From: Martelella mediterranea
GTDB taxonomy: Bacteria; Pseudomonadota; Alphaproteobacteria; Rhizobiales; Rhizobiaceae
Assembly (NCBI RefSeq): GCF_004342225.1
Contig: NZ_SMAR01000005.1
Coordinates: 1-64,000, forward strand
Length of the DNA stretch: 64,000 bases
Direction of reading: 5' to 3'
The notes beneath the pieces were generated by a model, which was given only the letters and a program-made list of their open reading frames with translations, was not told the origin of the DNA and ran no database searches. Below are positions 16,558 to 25,619 of this stretch, piece after piece; position 1 is the first letter of the stretch; each line of letters begins with the position of its first letter. The translations under genes and the position numbers were made by a program.

Positions 16558-17985
16558 ATGAAAAAGAAGCCTAATATTCTGTTCCTGTTTTCCGACCAGC
16601 ACAGCGTGCGTGCGATGGGTGATTGTGCGGACACGCCGGTGAAAACACCGTCGCTCGACCGCCTGGCCGCAGGCGGCATGCGTTTCGACAACGCCTATTG
16701 CCAGAACCCGCTCTGCGTGCCCAGCCGAGCGAGCCTTCTGACCGGAAAATACTGCCGCACGACCGGCATTTACGACAATCGCCACATCCTCCCCGCCAAC
16801 GGCCCAACGCTGGCGCGCGCGCTCGGCAGCGCCGGATACCGCACCGCGCTTGTGGGCAAGACGCATTTCAACGGCGAGCAGTTCCAGGGCTTTCAGGAAC
16901 GCCCCTATGGCGATCTCTACGGCCAGGCGCACCAGCCGGATCCCGCCCGCCACGCCAACGAATCCGGTCTTGGTGATATCCTGGGCGATGCCGGCCCTTC
17001 AGGCATTCCCCTTGCCATGACGCAGACGGAAATCTGCGTCAGCGAGGCGGCTAAATGGCTGCAGGGTCATGCGGGACGACCGGGAGATGCGCCGTTCTTT
17101 TTGGCCGTCCATTTCGACAAGCCGCATTTTCCGATCAACCCGCCGCGTCGCTTCTTCGAGCGCTTCGCGGGCAGGGTGGAACTACCAGACTATGATCCCG
17201 ACTGGCTTTCCCATGCGCCCGCCTTTGTGCAGAAAGCGGCAGCGGCGAGCGGCACGGCGCATCACCGGGGCGATGATGCGGTGAATGCCCGGGCGCTGGC
17301 TGCCTATTACGGCTGTGTCGAATGGGTCGACGATGCCGTCGGCCGGCTTCTGGATGTGATCGACTATCTCGGTCTCTTCGAGGATACGATCATCATCTAC
17401 GCCTCCGATCACGGTGAGATGGCGGCGCGGCGGGGGCTCTGGCAGAAGACCGTCTTCTATGAGGATTCCGCGCGTGTTCCGCTGATCATCCGCTGGCCGG
17501 GCGTGGCAGAGGCCGGGTGCCGGACGAATGCGCTTGCCGGGCTGATCGACCTTTACCCGACCTTTTGCGCCGCATCGGGAATTACTCCGCCCGACGGTTT
17601 GGAAGGGTGTGACCTCACGCCGGTCATCGCCGGAGGTGAGGCGCCGGACCGTGACCTCTTCTGCGAAAGTGCCGTGTTGAAGCAGCCGGAATATGCCGGT
17701 TGCATGCTGCGCCGCGGCGACTGGAAATACTGCCTCTACCTGGACGGCGGCGAGGAGCTCTACAACCTCGCCGATGATCCCGACGAGTGGAACGATCTCT
17801 CTCAGGCGCCGGGAGAGGCGGCGCTGAAGGCGGATCTGCGGGCAGCGACCGAAGCCTTTTTCAGGCCGGAGGGCTTTGCCGTGCGCTATGCCGCCACCCC
17901 GCGCATGCCCTTCGAGAAGCATTTCTACCCTTATTCAAACCAGTTCATCACCGGCAATGGCGTTGTCTTCGACGCGCGGCCCTGA
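16558..17985 (+). CDS. Type I (formylglycine) sulfatase, cytoplasmic
   Basis: A 475-residue sulfatase of the alkaline-phosphatase superfamily. It has the N-terminal metal-site strand NILFLFSDQH, the maturation signature C-V-P-S-R at residues 53-57 (C53 to be oxidised to formylglycine) followed by ASLLTGK, and the late metal motif YASDHGEM. No signal peptide is present, so it should desulfate its substrate after import. It is placed between the permease and ATPase genes of a sugar importer, so a sulfated sugar ligand is likely. Sequence gives no closer specificity, and a formylglycine-generating enzyme is not in the window. Confidence 0.9.
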   Translation: MKKKPNILFLFSDQHSVRAMGDCADTPVKTPSLDRLAAGGMRFDNAYCQNPLCVPSRASLLTGKYCRTTGIYDNRHILPANGPTLARALGSAGYRTALVGKTHFNGEQFQGFQERPYGDLYGQAHQPDPARHANESGLGDILGDAGPSGIPLAMTQTEICVSEAAKWLQGHAGRPGDAPFFLAVHFDKPHFPINPPRRFFERFAGRVELPDYDPDWLSHAPAFVQKAAAASGTAHHRGDDAVNARALAAYYGCVEWVDDAVGRLLDVIDYLGLFEDTIIIYASDHGEMAARRGLWQKTVFYEDSARVPLIIRWPGVAEAGCRTNALAGLIDLYPTFCAASGITPPDGLEGCDLTPVIAGGEAPDRDLFCESAVLKQPEYAGCMLRRGDWKYCLYLDGGEELYNLADDPDEWNDLSQAPGEAALKADLRAATEAFFRPEGFAVRYAATPRMPFEKHFYPYSNQFITGNGVVFDARP

Positions 17986-18014
17986 CAGACGCGAAACAGC
18001 CGAGGAGGAAACCA

Positions 18015-19148
18015 ATGGCCGGCTTTACCCTGAAAAATCTGAGCAAGTCCTACGGTGCGCTGGAAGTCATCAAGGGCATTGAACTTGAGGTGCGCGACGG
18101 CGAGTTCATCGTTTTTGTCGGCCCTTCCGGCTGCGGTAAATCCACGCTGCTGCGCATGATTGCCGGGCTGGAGGAGGTCAGCGGCGGCGATCTGTTGATC
18201 GGGGAGAAGCGCTGCAATGATATTCCGGCCAAGGCGCGCGGTATTGCCATGGTGTTTCAGTCCTATGCGCTCTATCCGCACAAGACCGTTTATGAAAACA
18301 TGTCGTTCGGCCTCAAGCTCGCCAAACGTCCGAAGGATGAGATCGATAGCAAGGTGCGCGCGGCGGCCGGCATTCTGCACATCGAGCATCTGCTGGAGCG
18401 GCGCCCCAGTCAACTCTCGGGCGGTCAACGCCAGCGCGTTGCCATCGGCCGGGCGATCGTCCGCGACCCGCAGGTGTTTCTGTTCGACGAGCCGCTGTCG
18501 AACCTTGATGCGGCGCTGCGTGTCCACATGCGGCTCGAGCTATCGAAACTGCATGACGACCTTGGCACCACCATGGCCTATGTGACCCACGACCAAATCG
18601 AGGCGATGACGCTTGCCGACCGGATCGTGGTGCTTGACCATGGCGATGTGCAGCAGGTGGGCACCCCGCTGGAGCTCTATCACTTGCCGCAAAACCTGTT
18701 CGTTGCGGGCTTCATAGGTTCGCCGAAGATGAACTTTCTCGAAGGGGCCATCGCCGCCGTGGAAGCCGACGCGATTATTGTGGAGGTGCCCGGGTTTGCT
18801 CGGGTTTCCGTGCCGGTTCGCCCTGCTTCTGATACGCGCAGCGGCGACACGGTGACGATCGGCATCCGCCCGGAACATATCGACCCCGCTGGCGATGCTG
18901 GTGGTTTTGCCTGCGCTATCGAGGTTGCCGAGAATATTGGCGATCATGCCATGCTGCAGTTGCAGGCGGCAGGGGGGCAGTCGCTGATGGTGAAAGCAAG
19001 CGGTGATACGTTCTGGAGCCGCGGGGGCGCATACCCTGTTACCTTTCAGCCGGACGCTTTGCATCTCTTTGATGATAGAGGTACGGCGTTTTCCAGGATC
19101 AACCGTCCGAAAGTGCTGGGCGGCGTGGATGGATTTCAGTCAGCTTGA
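18015..19148 (+). CDS. ABC sugar importer, ATPase (UgpC/MalK family)
   Basis: A 377-residue ATPase. Walker A is GPSGCGKST (residues 36-44), the Q-loop lies in MVFQSYALYPHKTVYENM, the signature is LSGGQRQRVAIGRA, Walker B is VFLFDEPLSNLD and the switch is YVTHDQIEAM. A C-terminal OB-fold (TOBE) regulatory domain follows. A GAGGAGGAAACC ribosome site precedes the ATG at 18015. It closes the rightward operon of module 2 and powers the two permeases. Such MalK-type subunits are sometimes shared between importers. Confidence 0.94.
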   Translation: MAGFTLKNLSKSYGALEVIKGIELEVRDGEFIVFVGPSGCGKSTLLRMIAGLEEVSGGDLLIGEKRCNDIPAKARGIAMVFQSYALYPHKTVYENMSFGLKLAKRPKDEIDSKVRAAAGILHIEHLLERRPSQLSGGQRQRVAIGRAIVRDPQVFLFDEPLSNLDAALRVHMRLELSKLHDDLGTTMAYVTHDQIEAMTLADRIVVLDHGDVQQVGTPLELYHLPQNLFVAGFIGSPKMNFLEGAIAAVEADAIIVEVPGFARVSVPVRPASDTRSGDTVTIGIRPEHIDPAGDAGGFACAIEVAENIGDHAMLQLQAAGGQSLMVKASGDTFWSRGGAYPVTFQPDALHLFDDRGTAFSRINRPKVLGGVDGFQSA

Positions 19149-19511
19149 ACGCGAAGCCTCTATTGCGTTTGGCTGACGGGAGGTCTCTCTGACAGCACGG
19201 TACGACCTTTTCAAAGCGTTCGAAAAGCGGTGCGATGGCGAAGTGGAAACCGCAAGGAACCAACGCGTGCTGCTGTCGAGTGCCTGTGCGTAGTAATCGG
19301 TATGCCGGTATGGATCGAACAACTCACGCGGCCTCGGCATCACTCGCGGATCATCCGCCGGTGGCCCATGAAAAGAAACTGTTCGCCTCCATCGTGTATA
19401 ATTGGGAAGCCTGCTTGGAGGCGACTAAGGACTCATTTTACGCTCTGGCGTCCTGATGATACCCGGATTTCTGGGTGAAGGGCTTGCGGGTATAGTGGCG
19501 ATCTAAGATCG
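19149..19511. other. Gene-free stretch between sugar modules 2 and 3
   Basis: About 363 bases between the module 2 ATPase and the convergent end of the module 3 LacI gene. Short open frames occur on both strands but none has family-like sequence, a good ribosome site or a hydrophobic or charged pattern expected of a real gene. I see no strong terminator. It marks the border of two independently regulated sugar loci. Confidence 0.4.
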
Positions 19512-20525
19512 TCAAACCTTACCGGTGGATGTTCTGACAATCAGGTCGACGGGCCATATTTCCTGAAGTGCCGTCACGGCCTCACCTCCAATGCGTTCAA
19601 GCAGCATTTGGGCGATGCGCTTGCCGGCGGCTTGAACAGGAGAGAAAGTCGTCGTCAGCGGAAGGCTCGACAGATCCGCGCGAACGGTGGATAGGCCATC
19701 ATCATGTGCAACGATCGAGATATCTTTTCCGATATCGAGTCCGTTCTCCCGCAAAGCCTGCATGACCCCTATGGCAACAACGGTTGAGCCACAGGCAATT
19801 GCCGTGGGTTTCACGGTTTGCGTCAAAAACGCACGCGCAGCCTGATATCCTTTTTCCACCGTCATCGGCGCAGCAACCACAAGAGATGGCTCGAAATTCA
19901 GATGGCGGCCCTCCAAGGCCTTCCGGTAGCCAATAAGTCGGTCATCTGCATAATTTCGGTCGGGCTGTCCGTTGATCAGCCCGATCTTCTGATGGCCAAG
20001 GTCAAGCAGAAGTTCTGTTGCCCGCCGAAATCCGCCTTCATTGTCTATATCAAGATAAGCGTGCTCGCTTCCGCGCTTCGTTCGACCATGGGTGACAAAC
20101 GGGAAGTCAAGCTTGGCAAGGTGTTCGACCCGCTCGTCTTCGACCTTTGTGCCGACGATGATGATGCCGTCGACGGCGCCTTCACGAGCCAGACGGTCAT
20201 AGGTGTCGATTTCGCGAGCCGCAATTGTGGGCGTCAGCAGAATGTCGGTTCCCACTTCACCCAGCGCTTCGCTCAATCCCGCGAGCACCTCGAGAAAGTG
20301 CGGATCGACGATCAAATTTCTCTCCATCGGAAAGACCACGCCGATAGAGCCCGCCTTTCCGGTGACAAGCCGGCGTGCTGACGAATTCGGGCGATAACCA
20401 TGTTCCAGGGCCGTCTTAAGAACGAGCCGCTTCGTTTCTTCGCTCACGTCGGCATAGCCGGCAAGCGCGCGGCTAACAGTGGTCTGGGAGAGATTGAGAA
20501 ATGTCGCGAGTTCTTTCTGGTTCAT
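19512..20525 (-). CDS. LacI-family regulator (module 3, AglR-like)
   Basis: A roughly 337-residue LacI/GalR repressor. The helix-turn-helix sits right at the N-terminus (MNQKELATFLNLSQTTVSRALAGYADVSEE), the arrangement of rhizobial AglR-type regulators. The effector domain follows. The start is ambiguous between the ATG at 20525 and a GTG at 20537, since neither has a good ribosome site. It diverges from the binding-protein gene; the shared region holds two near-identical palindromes that are its probable operators. By context the inducer is probably an alpha-glucoside. Confidence 0.92.
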   Translation of the reverse strand: MNQKELATFLNLSQTTVSRALAGYADVSEETKRLVLKTALEHGYRPNSSARRLVTGKAGSIGVVFPMERNLIVDPHFLEVLAGLSEALGEVGTDILLTPTIAAREIDTYDRLAREGAVDGIIIVGTKVEDERVEHLAKLDFPFVTHGRTKRGSEHAYLDIDNEGGFRRATELLLDLGHQKIGLINGQPDRNYADDRLIGYRKALEGRHLNFEPSLVVAAPMTVEKGYQAARAFLTQTVKPTAIACGSTVVAIGVMQALRENGLDIGKDISIVAHDDGLSTVRADLSSLPLTTTFSPVQAAGKRIAQMLLERIGGEAVTALQEIWPVDLIVRTSTGKV

Positions 20526-20577
20526 GTCAAAAGGCACTTGGTGTAGAGGCTCGCAACAATGGCGAACTGGTTAAATT

Positions 20578-20591
20578 CCAATTCGATTTGG
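20578..20591. promoter_or_regulatory. Module 3 operator A (CCAATTCGATTTGG)
   Basis: A central-CG palindrome of the form CCAATnCGAnTTGG, about 55 bases upstream of the LacI gene start. A second site of the same form lies at 20697-20710. The half-site CCAA differs from the TGnnAn half-site of module 2, so the two LacI proteins should not cross-regulate. Placement suggests autoregulation. Confidence 0.6.
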
Positions 20592-20659
20592 AAACATAAT
20601 TATATCAAACATATAGCAAAAAGAGTCCCATTTCCAATTAAAACGTCAAAAAAATGTAT

Positions 20660-20687
20660 TTGACAACTGATGAATACGGAATAGGTT
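20660..20687 (+). promoter_or_regulatory. Candidate promoter of the module 3 transporter operon
   Basis: A perfect -35 box TTGACA at 20660-20665 is followed after 16 bases by a weaker -10 TAGGTT at 20682-20687. The predicted start of transcription would fall at or just before operator B (20697-20710), the classic position for LacI repression. Confidence 0.4.
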
Positions 20688-20696
20688 ACGACTCAT

Positions 20697-20710
20697 CCAA
20701 TACGAATTGG
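20697..20710. promoter_or_regulatory. Module 3 operator B (CCAATACGAATTGG)
   Basis: The second CCAATnCGAnTTGG palindrome, 119 bases from operator A and just downstream of the candidate promoter for the rightward operon. Twelve of 14 positions match operator A, and both are centred on CG as in LacI-family sites. Confidence 0.6.
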
Positions 20711-20811
20711 ATAGTCAATTTGGGTCCTGTAGGCTGCAGTCGGCCTCCGCCGTCGCTGCAATCTCCCGTGTTTGAGGCAGCAGGATCTTGAACCTTGGGA
20801 GGACGAAAACC

Positions 20812-22086
20812 ATGAAATCTCTATTGGCCGGTTGCACCATAAGCGGTGCGGCACTCGCCTTGTCGCTGCTCGCCTCGACCGCAGCCCGTGCCGACGAAAT
20901 ATCGATTGTGACCGGGCTTGTCGGGAACGATCTCGGGCTTCTTCAGGAGCAATTGAAATCTTTCGAGGACAAGACCGGACATACGGTCAAGGTGGTTTCT
21001 CTGCCGCCCTCCTCAAGCGATCAATTCTCTCAGTACCGGCTTTGGCTTGCGGCTGGGAATCCCGACATCGACGTCTATCGCACCGATGTGGTTTGGGCGC
21101 CGCAACTTGCCGATCAGTTCATTGATCTGACGCCCTATACCGAAGATGTCATCGATGAGTATTTCCCGTCGACCATCCGCTCTCAGACCGTCGATGGCAA
21201 GCTCGTCGCCTTGCCCTGGTATGCAACTATCCCCGGACTTTATTACAGGACGGACCTGCTCGAGAAATACGGCAAGGATGTCCCAAAGACCTGGGATGAA
21301 ATGACCACGACTGCTCGGGAAATCATGGACGCTGAAAGAGCGGACGGCAACGCCAGCATGTGGGGCTTTCTGTTTCAGGGGGCGCCCTATGAAGGACTGA
21401 CATGCGACGGGCTGGAATGGCTTGTCTCCAGCGGCGGCGGCAATATCGTCGAAGCTGATGGGGAAATCAGCGTCAACAACCCAAATGCCGCAGCAGCGCT
21501 CGAGCGCGCGAAATCATGGATCGGCACTATCTCTCCGCCAGGAACTCTTTCCTACAAGGAGGAGGATACGCGCGGCATCTGGCAACTTGGAAATGCTGTC
21601 TTCATGCGCAACTGGCCATATGCCTACGCTCTGGGTGAGCAGGACGATTCGGCCATTAAGGGCAAATTTGATGTTGCGCCGCTTCCCGCCGGCGAAAACG
21701 GCGAGTCCGCCGCGACCCTTGGCGGCTTCAACCTCGCGGTTTCCAAATATTCGGAGCACCCGGACGCGGCGGTTGAACTGGTGAAATACCTGACTTCTCC
21801 CGAAGCGCAGAAATATCGCGTGATGTATAACTCGAACGCGCCGACCGCCGTCGCATTGTATGAGGACCCGGAAGTGCAGGCCAAACAACCCTTCGCTTTG
21901 CGTTGGGAAGATTCGCTTGAGACCGCCGTTTCCAGACCATCGAACGTGACAAAGTCGAAATACAACGAAGTTTCGTCGCTGTTCTGGACTGCCGCCTACA
22001 ATACGCTTTCAGGCAATGGTTCTGCTCAGGACAATCTGGAAGAGCTTGAACTGAAGCTCTATCAGCTTCGCGGCAACGGCTGGTAA
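20812..22086 (+). CDS. ABC importer binding protein, trehalose/maltose type (ThuE-like)
   Basis: A 424-residue sugar-binding protein with a signal peptide of about 27 residues ending ARA. A GGGAGGA ribosome site sits before the ATG. The stretch GNPDIDVYRTDVVWAPQLADQFIDLTPY and the later YEGLTCDGLEWLVSSGGG are the pattern of the trehalose/maltose-binding subgroup (ThuE and archaeal TMBP). It begins an operon of binding protein, two permeases, GH13 enzyme and ATPase, the same order as rhizobial aglEFGAK. Likely ligands are trehalose, maltose, sucrose or related alpha-glucosides. Confidence 0.92.
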   Translation: MKSLLAGCTISGAALALSLLASTAARADEISIVTGLVGNDLGLLQEQLKSFEDKTGHTVKVVSLPPSSSDQFSQYRLWLAAGNPDIDVYRTDVVWAPQLADQFIDLTPYTEDVIDEYFPSTIRSQTVDGKLVALPWYATIPGLYYRTDLLEKYGKDVPKTWDEMTTTAREIMDAERADGNASMWGFLFQGAPYEGLTCDGLEWLVSSGGGNIVEADGEISVNNPNAAAALERAKSWIGTISPPGTLSYKEEDTRGIWQLGNAVFMRNWPYAYALGEQDDSAIKGKFDVAPLPAGENGESAATLGGFNLAVSKYSEHPDAAVELVKYLTSPEAQKYRVMYNSNAPTAVALYEDPEVQAKQPFALRWEDSLETAVSRPSNVTKSKYNEVSSLFWTAAYNTLSGNGSAQDNLEELELKLYQLRGNGW

Positions 22087-22172
22087 TCGACCATCAGCGC
22101 GGCGGTCAAGCCACCGCCGCGCCCTCCTTCTCCATATACATTGAAAAAATCAGACGGGATTGGCGGCGTGCC

Positions 22173-23108
22173 ATGAATCAGAAGCTGCAGCTCTCAGCCA
22201 GCCGAAGACGCTGGGCGATACTTTTTGTGACCCCGATGTTGATCATCCTGGCATTCGTGGCAGGGTGGCCCCTTCTCCTGACCATCTACTACAGCTTTAC
22301 GGACGCTTCGCTCAGCAACCTCGCTGCCGCAGAGTTTGTCGGTTTTTCAAACTATCTTTCATCCATAACGCTGCCCAACGGACGAACGCTTACCTTCGGA
22401 TTGTTGGCCGATGCTGCGTGGTGGCAAGCGGTCTGGAACACGCTGCGCTTTGCTTTCGTGTCCGTCGCATTCGAAACCGTTTTCGGGACTGTTATCGCGC
22501 TTGTCCTGAACCGCAAATTTGCCGGGCGGGGCGTGGTGCGTGCGGCGGTGCTTATCCCCTGGGCAATCCCCACGGTGGTTTCAGCCAAGATGTGGGGCTG
22601 GATGCTAAACGACCAGTTCGGCATCATCAATGATGTACTGCTCAACCTTCACCTTATATCGACGCCCATCGCCTGGACGGCCTCTCCCGACACGGCCATG
22701 ATTGCGGTGCTGATCGTTGATATCTGGAAAACAACGCCTTTCATGGCTCTGCTTGTTCTGGCCGGATTGCAGATGATTCCGGGCGACATTTATGAAGCCG
22801 CCTATATTGATGGCGTTTCGCCGCTCAAGGTTTTCTGGCGCATCACGCTGCCGCTGGTCCGGCCCGCATTGATGGTCGCCGTCATTTTCCGTCTGCTCGA
22901 TGCGCTTCGTATTTTCGATCTGATCTACATCCTCACGCCGAACAACGAGCAGACGCAAACCATGTCGGTGTTTGCCCAGCAGAACTTGTTCGCTTTCGAC
23001 AAGTTCGCCTACGGCTCGGCCGCATCGACACTGCTGTTTCTCGTCGTTGCGCTGATTACCATCGCTTACATCCGTATCGGACGGATCAATATCGGGAAAG
23101 GAGCCTGA
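22173..23108 (+). CDS. ABC importer permease 1 (ThuF-like)
   Basis: A 311-residue permease with six to seven predicted membrane segments. It has a long periplasmic loop after the first segment (about residues 45-85) and an EAA loop IYEAAYIDGVSPLKVFWRITLPLVRP around 205-230. It follows the binding-protein gene after 86 bases and precedes permease 2 after one base. Confidence 0.92.
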   Translation: MNQKLQLSASRRRWAILFVTPMLIILAFVAGWPLLLTIYYSFTDASLSNLAAAEFVGFSNYLSSITLPNGRTLTFGLLADAAWWQAVWNTLRFAFVSVAFETVFGTVIALVLNRKFAGRGVVRAAVLIPWAIPTVVSAKMWGWMLNDQFGIINDVLLNLHLISTPIAWTASPDTAMIAVLIVDIWKTTPFMALLVLAGLQMIPGDIYEAAYIDGVSPLKVFWRITLPLVRPALMVAVIFRLLDALRIFDLIYILTPNNEQTQTMSVFAQQNLFAFDKFAYGSAASTLLFLVVALITIAYIRIGRINIGKGA

Positions 23109-23109
23109 T

Positions 23110-23937
23110 ATGCCGCGCCTGATCAAGCAAGTTGCATTCTATGCTCTGGTCGCATTCATTGTGCTGCAGTCGGTTTTCCCTTTTTACTACGCCGCCCTGA
23201 CATCGATGAAGTCCGGCACGGCTCTGTTCCGGGTGAACTATCTGCCGGTTGATTTCAATCTCTCCAATTACATGGCTGTTCTAGGCAACGGGACCTTTCC
23301 GAGAAACATCCTGAATTCCGTCTTCGTAGCCACGGTCGTCGTTCTGATTTCGCTTCTTTTGGCAGTCACTGCGGCATATGCGTTGGCCCGCATTCAGTTC
23401 CGGGGCCGCGGATTGCTGCTTCTGACGATCCTGTCGGTATCGATGTTCCCGCAAATCGCAGTGCTGGCGGGGCTGTTTGAAGTCATTCGCGCGATCGGCC
23501 TTTATAATTCGCTCTGGTCGCTCGTCCTTGCCTATATGATCTTTACTCTGCCGTTTACGGTTTGGGTCCTGACCACATTCATGCGCGACCTGCCCGTCGA
23601 AATCGAGGAAGCGGCGATCGTTGACGGCGCTTCTCCGTGGACGATCGTGACGCGAGTGTTCCTGCCGCTGATGTGGCCGGCACTGGTCACGACCGGGCTG
23701 CTTGCCTTCATTCACGCGTGGAACGAGTTCCTGTTCGCGCTCACCTTTATTTCCAACGATGACCTCAGAACCGTTCCGGTGGCAATCGCGCTCCTGTCCG
23801 GCGCCACCGAGTTCGAGGTTCCGTGGGGCAACATCATGGCCGCCTCGGTGATTGTCACGGTTCCGCTGATCGCGCTGGTTCTCATTTTCCAACGAAAGAT
23901 CATCTCTGGTCTGACTGCCGGAGGTGTCAAAGGATGA
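23110..23937 (+). CDS. ABC importer permease 2 (ThuG-like)
   Basis: A 275-residue permease with six predicted membrane segments and the EAA loop VEIEEAAIVDGASPWTIVTRVFLPLMWP. It starts one base after permease 1 stops and its own stop overlaps the alpha-glucosidase start by ATGA, so the three genes should be translationally coupled. Confidence 0.92.
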   Translation: MPRLIKQVAFYALVAFIVLQSVFPFYYAALTSMKSGTALFRVNYLPVDFNLSNYMAVLGNGTFPRNILNSVFVATVVVLISLLLAVTAAYALARIQFRGRGLLLLTILSVSMFPQIAVLAGLFEVIRAIGLYNSLWSLVLAYMIFTLPFTVWVLTTFMRDLPVEIEEAAIVDGASPWTIVTRVFLPLMWPALVTTGLLAFIHAWNEFLFALTFISNDDLRTVPVAIALLSGATEFEVPWGNIMAASVIVTVPLIALVLIFQRKIISGLTAGGVKG

Positions 23938-25616
23938 CTTTTATTATGCCTTCCAAAGATATGAAGAATGGCTTCGCCTCTATCTCCAGCGATGAAGACT
24001 GGTGGCGCGGCGCCGTCATCTATCAGATCTATCCCCGGTCTTTTCAGGATAGCAATGGCGACGGCATTGGGGACCTCGCCGGAATAACCGCCCGGCTGGG
24101 CTATGTTGCGGCGCTTGGCGTTGACGCGATCTGGCTTTCGCCCTTTTTCGCCTCGCCACAAAAGGACTTCGGATATGACATTTCGGATTATTGCGATGTC
24201 GACCCGATGTTTGGCTCTCTTGACGATTTTGATGCCTTGATTGCCGAGGCGCATCGTCTCGGTCTTCGGGTCATGATTGACCAGGTTCTAAGCCACGCTT
24301 CGAGCCAGCATCCGTGGTTCATCGAAAGCCGGTCAAGCCGAACCAACCCAAAGGCGGACTGGTTCGTCTGGGCTGACATGCAGCCTGACGGCTCACCTCC
24401 GAATAACTGGCTTTCGGTCTTTGGCGGTTCATCCTGGCAATGGGACAGCACGCGTCGACAATACTACCTTCATAACTTCCTGGCTGAACAACCGGATGTG
24501 AATTTGCTCAATCCGGAAGCGCAGGACGCTATTCTGGATACGGTACGCTTCTGGCTGGAACGCGGCGTCGATGGTTTCCGGCTCGATACGACGAACTTTT
24601 ACTGTCACGACGCACGCCTTCGTTCCAATCCGCCGGCAGACTTTGTCGAGAAGTCCAAAGAGATCGAGCCGTATCACTACCAGAACCATCTGTTTGACAA
24701 GAATCGCCCCGAAACAGTGGATTTCTTGCGCCGTTTCCGGGCCTTGCTGAACGAATATCCGGGCTCTGCGAGCGTCGGTGAGATCGGCTATGGTCCTCAG
24801 TCTCTTGACCTGATGGCGGAATACACGTCGAACAACGACAAGCTCAACATGGCGTACACCTTCGACTTTCTCGGTGACGAGTACGATGCTGACATCTTCC
24901 GAAAGCGGATTGCCCGCTTTGAGGAAAAGGCAGCCGGCAGTTGGCCATGCTGGGCCTTTTCCAATCACGATGTGTCGCGACACGTCAGCCGGTGGCATGA
25001 ACATGCCGATGATATCGGCCAGCTTGCCAAGCTTATGGGTTCGCTCCTGCTTTCGCTTCGCGGATCGGTCTGTTGTTATGAAGGTGAAGAGCTCGGGCTG
25101 ACCGAGGCCGAACTGGCCTACGAGGATCTCGTCGATCCCTACGGCATTCGGCTGTGGCCCGAGTTCAAGGGTCGTGACGGTTGCCGTACCCCAATGCCCT
25201 GGGACAGCAAAGCGGATCATGCCGGTTTTTCGCCAGCCCGCCCCTGGTTGCCGGTCGATAGCAACCATCTGCCGCTGGCTGTGAACCGTCAGGAAACCGA
25301 TCCGACCTCCGTCTTGTCGCATTACAGGGCTTTTCTCGCTTTCCGGCGTGCTCATCCGGCGATGATCAAAGGGGATATCGAACTGCTCCCGGCCAGCGTT
25401 GGCGGCGAGGCGATCCTGGCTTTCCGCCGCGTGCACGCGGATGAGGAGGTCCTCTGTATATTCAATCTGGGGCGCTTGCCGGCGCAATATAAGCCGCCCT
25501 TCGATGTGAGCACGTTCAGTGCACTTGACGTGCCAAGTTTCAGGAACAGCGTGTCAGATGGCGTCATCTCATTGGAAGGCACCAGCGCATTCTTCGGAAA
25601 AATCGAGAGGAAATGA
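23934..25616 (+). CDS. GH13 alpha-glucosidase (AglA-like)
   Basis: A 560-residue alpha-amylase family enzyme of the oligo-1,6-glucosidase/alpha-glucosidase type. The start at 23934 overlaps the permease stop by ATGA. Seen in order: WWRGAVIYQIYPRSFQDSNGDGIGDL (residues 23-48), nucleophile D218 in GFRLDTTNF, acid/base E283 in SVGEIGY and the transition-state Asp D346 in FSNHD. There is no signal peptide, so it hydrolyses imported alpha-glucosides in the cytoplasm to feed glucose into metabolism. It is embedded between permease and ATPase genes as aglA is in rhizobia. Exact linkage specificity is not resolved. Confidence 0.92.
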   Translation: MTFIMPSKDMKNGFASISSDEDWWRGAVIYQIYPRSFQDSNGDGIGDLAGITARLGYVAALGVDAIWLSPFFASPQKDFGYDISDYCDVDPMFGSLDDFDALIAEAHRLGLRVMIDQVLSHASSQHPWFIESRSSRTNPKADWFVWADMQPDGSPPNNWLSVFGGSSWQWDSTRRQYYLHNFLAEQPDVNLLNPEAQDAILDTVRFWLERGVDGFRLDTTNFYCHDARLRSNPPADFVEKSKEIEPYHYQNHLFDKNRPETVDFLRRFRALLNEYPGSASVGEIGYGPQSLDLMAEYTSNNDKLNMAYTFDFLGDEYDADIFRKRIARFEEKAAGSWPCWAFSNHDVSRHVSRWHEHADDIGQLAKLMGSLLLSLRGSVCCYEGEELGLTEAELAYEDLVDPYGIRLWPEFKGRDGCRTPMPWDSKADHAGFSPARPWLPVDSNHLPLAVNRQETDPTSVLSHYRAFLAFRRAHPAMIKGDIELLPASVGGEAILAFRRVHADEEVLCIFNLGRLPAQYKPPFDVSTFSALDVPSFRNSVSDGVISLEGTSAFFGKIERK

Positions 25617-25619
25617 TCC

